Of a stretch of 64,000 nt of DNA, positions 61,280 through 64,000 are shown one piece after another. The notes under the pieces were generated by a model. It was not told where the DNA came from, did not search any database, and saw nothing but the letters and a program-made list of their open reading frames with translations. The position numbers and the translations under genes are program-made. The stretch is taken from the NCBI GenBank assembly GCA_963834135.1, contig CAWIAN010000008.1:186001-250000 (forward strand), given 5' to 3'. Position 1 is the stretch's first letter, and each line of letters begins with the position of its first letter. The stretch is from Bog-257 sp963834135. Lineage in GTDB: Bacteria > Acidobacteriota > Terriglobia > Terriglobales > Acidobacteriaceae.

Positions 61280-62391
61280 GGGGCAAGCTGCGCTTCCGCA
61301 TTTTTGCGCATTCCTGGTTGTCTGACTGGAATCATGGGAATGCTCATTTCTTGCGCGGCCTCGTGCGCGAACTGGTACGCCTGGGACATGAAGTTCGTTG
61401 CTATGAAGAGTTGGGCTCCTGGTCGCTCAGCAACTTAATGAAGGAAGGCGAAATTGCCAGCCGCGCGATCGAGCAGTTCCGTTGCGAATTTCCCGAAGTT
61501 GACGTTCGCTTTTACCAGCGCGATGACACCTTGCAGGAGACGCTCGAGCAGGAGCTGCGCGATGCCGATGTAGTCATCATTCACGAGTGGACCGATCCCG
61601 AGATCGCAAGCGCCGTGCTTTCTTACAAAGCACAGTACGGATTTCGCGCGCTGTTTCACGATACGCATCACCGCGCTTACACCAATGCAGGAGACATCCT
61701 GCGATTTCCGCTGCATCTCTTTGATGGGGTGTTGGCGTTTGGCGAGCCCATCCGGCGCATCTATCTTGATGGCTTTGGAGTGCCGCAGGCGTGGACGTTT
61801 CACGAAGCGGCCGATGTTTCGCACTTCCATCCCATCGACGAATTGCGAGAGAGTGACTTGTTGTGGATTGGCAACTGGGGCGACGAAGAGCGCTCCGCCG
61901 AGTTGATGGAATACTTGATCGCGCCGGTTGCGGAGCTGCGCGATTGCAGGGCGGTCGCTTATGGCGTGCGCTATTCGGAACAAAGCCGCCGCTCGCTTAC
62001 GGAAGCGGGAATTGAATATCGCGGATATCTTCCAAGCTTGATGACTCCGCGCGCATACTCGCGAAGCGCGCTTTCCTTGCATGTTCCGCGACGTCAATAC
62101 AGTAACGGGTTGAGTGGCATTCCTACCATCCGAGTTTTCGAAGCCCTGGCCTGCAGCGCAAGCCTCATCTGCGCTCCGTGGACGGATGTGGAGCAGCTAT
62201 TTCGGCCGGGAGAGGATTACGTAGTCGTGAAATCGGGCGCTGAGATGACGGCAGAATTACAGCACCTGCTTCGAGACGATTCGGCGCGCCGGCAGATTGG
62301 CGCGAACGGCAGGCAAACCATCCTGCAGCGACACACCTGCGCGCATCGAGCAGAGCAGCTGGTCGCAATCTGCGAGGAACTCAATCAATGA
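61276..62391 (+). CDS. CgeB-like glycosyltransferase
   Basis: 371 residues, GT-B fold. The N-terminus RFRIFAHSWLSDWNHGNAHF holds the nucleotide-proximal loop. The C-terminal half has LLWIGNWGDEERS, the middle loop YRGYLPSLM, and IPTIRVFEALACSASLICAP, the donor-binding segment of the CgeB/DUF3880 spore-maturation-like family. It is translationally coupled on both sides by ATGA overlaps. Substrate unknown; it acts in the cytoplasm on the cluster's glycan. Confidence 0.83.
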   Translation: MRGKLRFRIFAHSWLSDWNHGNAHFLRGLVRELVRLGHEVRCYEELGSWSLSNLMKEGEIASRAIEQFRCEFPEVDVRFYQRDDTLQETLEQELRDADVVIIHEWTDPEIASAVLSYKAQYGFRALFHDTHHRAYTNAGDILRFPLHLFDGVLAFGEPIRRIYLDGFGVPQAWTFHEAADVSHFHPIDELRESDLLWIGNWGDEERSAELMEYLIAPVAELRDCRAVAYGVRYSEQSRRSLTEAGIEYRGYLPSLMTPRAYSRSALSLHVPRRQYSNGLSGIPTIRVFEALACSASLICAPWTDVEQLFRPGEDYVVVKSGAEMTAELQHLLRDDSARRQIGANGRQTILQRHTCAHRAEQLVAICEELNQ

Positions 62392-63497
62392 AGCTATTTG
62401 TATTTGGGTCAAGTTTGACGTCTTCCTATTGGAATGGGGCAGCAACCTACTATCGGGGCATCTATAAAAATCTGGCAGAACTAGGTTTTCAGATTACCTT
62501 CGCGGAGCCGGACGCTTATGGGCGGCAACAGCATCGGGACAAGGAAGATTTCAGTTACGCGGAGATCATTGTTTATAACTCGCCGCGAGATATTCCTGCG
62601 CTGATCGAGCGGGCTTGCGACGCTGATTTGGTGATCAAGCATAGCGGTGTCGGAGTCGACGATGCTTTGCTCGAAGAACGCGTGCTGGAATGTAAGTCGC
62701 GCAATACCCAGGTAGCTTTCTGGGACGTTGATGCACCGGCGACTTTGGCTAGCGTCGAAGCCAATGTGTTGCATCCGTTTCGCGCGCTGATTCCGGAGTA
62801 CGACTACGTCTTCACTTACGGTGGAGGACCGCCGGTGGTTGAGCATTATGAGAGGCTGGGCGCACGAGTTTGTCATCCGATCTATAACGCTCTCGACCCG
62901 ACCAGCCATCATCCTGTCGCAGCCGATCCAGCGAAGAGGTGTGACCTGGTTTTTGTTGGCAATCGCTTGCCCGATCGCGAGAAGCGGGTCGAAGATTTCT
63001 TCCTGGCGGCGGCGGAGTTGGCGCCGGAGTTCAGCTTTGCTCTGGGCGGCGAAGGTTGGGGCGGGAAGCGATTTCCGGCGAACCTGCGCTGGCTCGGCCA
63101 TGTTGGAACCAACGAGCACAATGTCGTGAACTGCTCGGCGCGAATGGTGTTGAATCTCAATCGCGAATCAATGGCCAGCGTTGGATTCTCGCCTCCCACG
63201 CGGGTGTTCGAAGCGGCCGGGGCTGGCTCCTGCGTCATTACTGACGACTGGCAGGGCATCGATACGTTCTTTGAGCCGGGCTGCGAAATCCTGGTGGCGC
63301 GCAATGCCCGCGACATCGTTGATCTGTTGCGAACGGTGGACGTCGGGCTCGCCAAAGAGATGGGCGATGCGATGCGGAAGCGTGCCCTGCTGGAACATAC
63401 GTACTCCTTGCGAGCGCTCCACGTGAGGGAGATCCTGCGGCAATCCACTGGAGAGGTGCTGGCTTGGCGCAGCCGCGAGTTGCAGCAGCCAGCGTAG
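62388..63497 (+). CDS. CgeB-like glycosyltransferase, second copy
   Basis: 369 residues. MKLFVFGSSLTSSYWNGAAT is the N-terminal GT-B loop; CDLVFVGNRLPDREKR, LRWLGHVGTNEHN and SPPTRVFEAAGAGSCVITDD form the donor-binding half with its conserved Arg and Glu. It is similar in plan to the preceding gene but clearly diverged, so the two probably add different residues. Its start overlaps the previous stop (ATGA). Confidence 0.85.
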   Translation: MKLFVFGSSLTSSYWNGAATYYRGIYKNLAELGFQITFAEPDAYGRQQHRDKEDFSYAEIIVYNSPRDIPALIERACDADLVIKHSGVGVDDALLEERVLECKSRNTQVAFWDVDAPATLASVEANVLHPFRALIPEYDYVFTYGGGPPVVEHYERLGARVCHPIYNALDPTSHHPVAADPAKRCDLVFVGNRLPDREKRVEDFFLAAAELAPEFSFALGGEGWGGKRFPANLRWLGHVGTNEHNVVNCSARMVLNLNRESMASVGFSPPTRVFEAAGAGSCVITDDWQGIDTFFEPGCEILVARNARDIVDLLRTVDVGLAKEMGDAMRKRALLEHTYSLRALHVREILRQSTGEVLAWRSRELQQPA

Positions 63498-63565
63498 AAA
63501 GCAGTAGCTAGTGGATAGTGGCCAGCAAAAATGCTGGCTCTATCTACTATCGACTGTCCACTATC

Positions 63566-64000
63566 ATGAAGATCGTTGTCTTCGGATTATCGGTGACCTC
63601 CACCTGGGGCAATGGGCACGGAACTACCTTTCGTGCGCTTCTCAGCGCGCTGCATAAGCGTGGGCATCAGATTACGTTCTTCGAGAAAGATGTCGAGTGG
63701 TACGCCTCAAATCGCGACTTGCCACATCCGACGTTTTGCAATGTCCGGCTCTATCAAGATTGGAACGAGATTTTACCCCGCGTTCGACGTGAGCTGGGAG
63801 ACGCCGAGGTCGCCGTTGTCGGTTCCTACTTTCCCGATGGCATTCTCGCGCTCGACGAGATTGCGGGCGCCGATGTACCGGTCAAGAGCTTTTACGATAT
63901 CGACACCCCCATCACCATGGCGACGCTTCGCGAGCACGGGCGAGCGGACTATGTCGACGCCAGTCAGATTCCGCTGCTCGACATTTACTTCAGTTTCACG
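63566..64000 (+). CDS. CgeB-like glycosyltransferase, third copy (3' end outside window)
   Basis: 145 codons are visible, open to the right edge. The N-terminus MKIVVFGLSVTSTWGNGHGT matches the start of the 62388 product in plan, and RRELGDAEVAVVGSYFPDG and VKSFYDIDTPIT match the region before the donor half. The 68-base gap before it carries a small inverted repeat (CCAGCA...TGCTGG) and GTGGATAG-type words. Confidence 0.8.
   Translation, partial: MKIVVFGLSVTSTWGNGHGTTFRALLSALHKRGHQITFFEKDVEWYASNRDLPHPTFCNVRLYQDWNEILPRVRRELGDAEVAVVGSYFPDGILALDEIAGADVPVKSFYDIDTPITMATLREHGRADYVDASQIPLLDIYFSFT

Overview
The window is most consistent with a soil Acidobacteriota (Terriglobia/Koribacter-like) chromosome. 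Four tandem ATPase-less MacB/FtsX permeases of the acidobacterial duplicated orphan permease (ADOP) type, a GloVer (TIGR03803) repeat protein, an OmpA protein with internal Ig-like domains, GC-rich coding DNA and several families of palindromic intergenic repeats all point that way. This is an inference from gene families; no rRNA is present.

Layout. 1-1.4 kb: 3' end of a ClC channel gene, then a REP-associated tyrosine transposase bracketed by inverted REP copies. 1.4-5.9 kb: hexose-6-phosphate mutarotase (minus), then transaldolase, 6-phosphogluconate dehydrogenase and 6-phosphogluconolactonase. 5.9-8.5 kb: a membrane protein, an AbrB/PIN toxin-antitoxin pair and a GT2 glycosyltransferase. 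8.7-12.1 kb: rfbC-rfbD and rfbA-rfbB for dTDP-rhamnose. 12.1-13.1 kb: an orphan gene between inverted repeats and a degenerate tandem repeat. 13.1-20.4 kb: CPBP protease, frameshifted ankyrin gene, RMD1/DUF155 protein, BON protein, S46 peptidase. 20.7-24.3 kb (minus): a GAF sigma-54 activator, a STAS protein and an AraC-type regulator fused to an RpiB-like domain. 24.7-29.4 kb: GH15 glucoamylase and transketolase. 29.7-42.4 kb: mainly secreted or envelope proteins, a methyltransferase, tRNA-Leu(CAG) and an NtrC-type response regulator. 43-46.6 kb: a second NtrC-type regulator flanked by histidine-kinase-like fragments, and a tiny membrane protein. 46.9-57 kb: four ADOP permeases. 57.2-64 kb: a tightly packed saccharide cluster (methyltransferase, permuted glycosidase, epimerase with a cysteine-ribbon insert, four glycosyltransferases) that runs off the window.

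How genes work together. The mutarotase, gnd, pgl, tal, glucoamylase and transketolase form a glucan-to-pentose-phosphate theme. The most distinctive locus is 20.7-24.3 kb. There a sigma-54 activator gene is followed by a good -24/-12 promoter with upstream GTTGCAAC palindromes, then the STAS gene and a regulator whose sensor is an RpiB (pentose-phosphate isomerase) fold with its catalytic Cys, Thr and His replaced. I propose, as inference, that it senses a sugar phosphate. The second distinctive item is a GH clan-A-like barrel at 58.1-59.0 kb whose strand order appears circularly permuted.

Two clear frameshifts (ankyrin gene, GT4 gene) and one possible frameshift (membrane protein) could be real decay or assembly indels; reads would be needed to tell.
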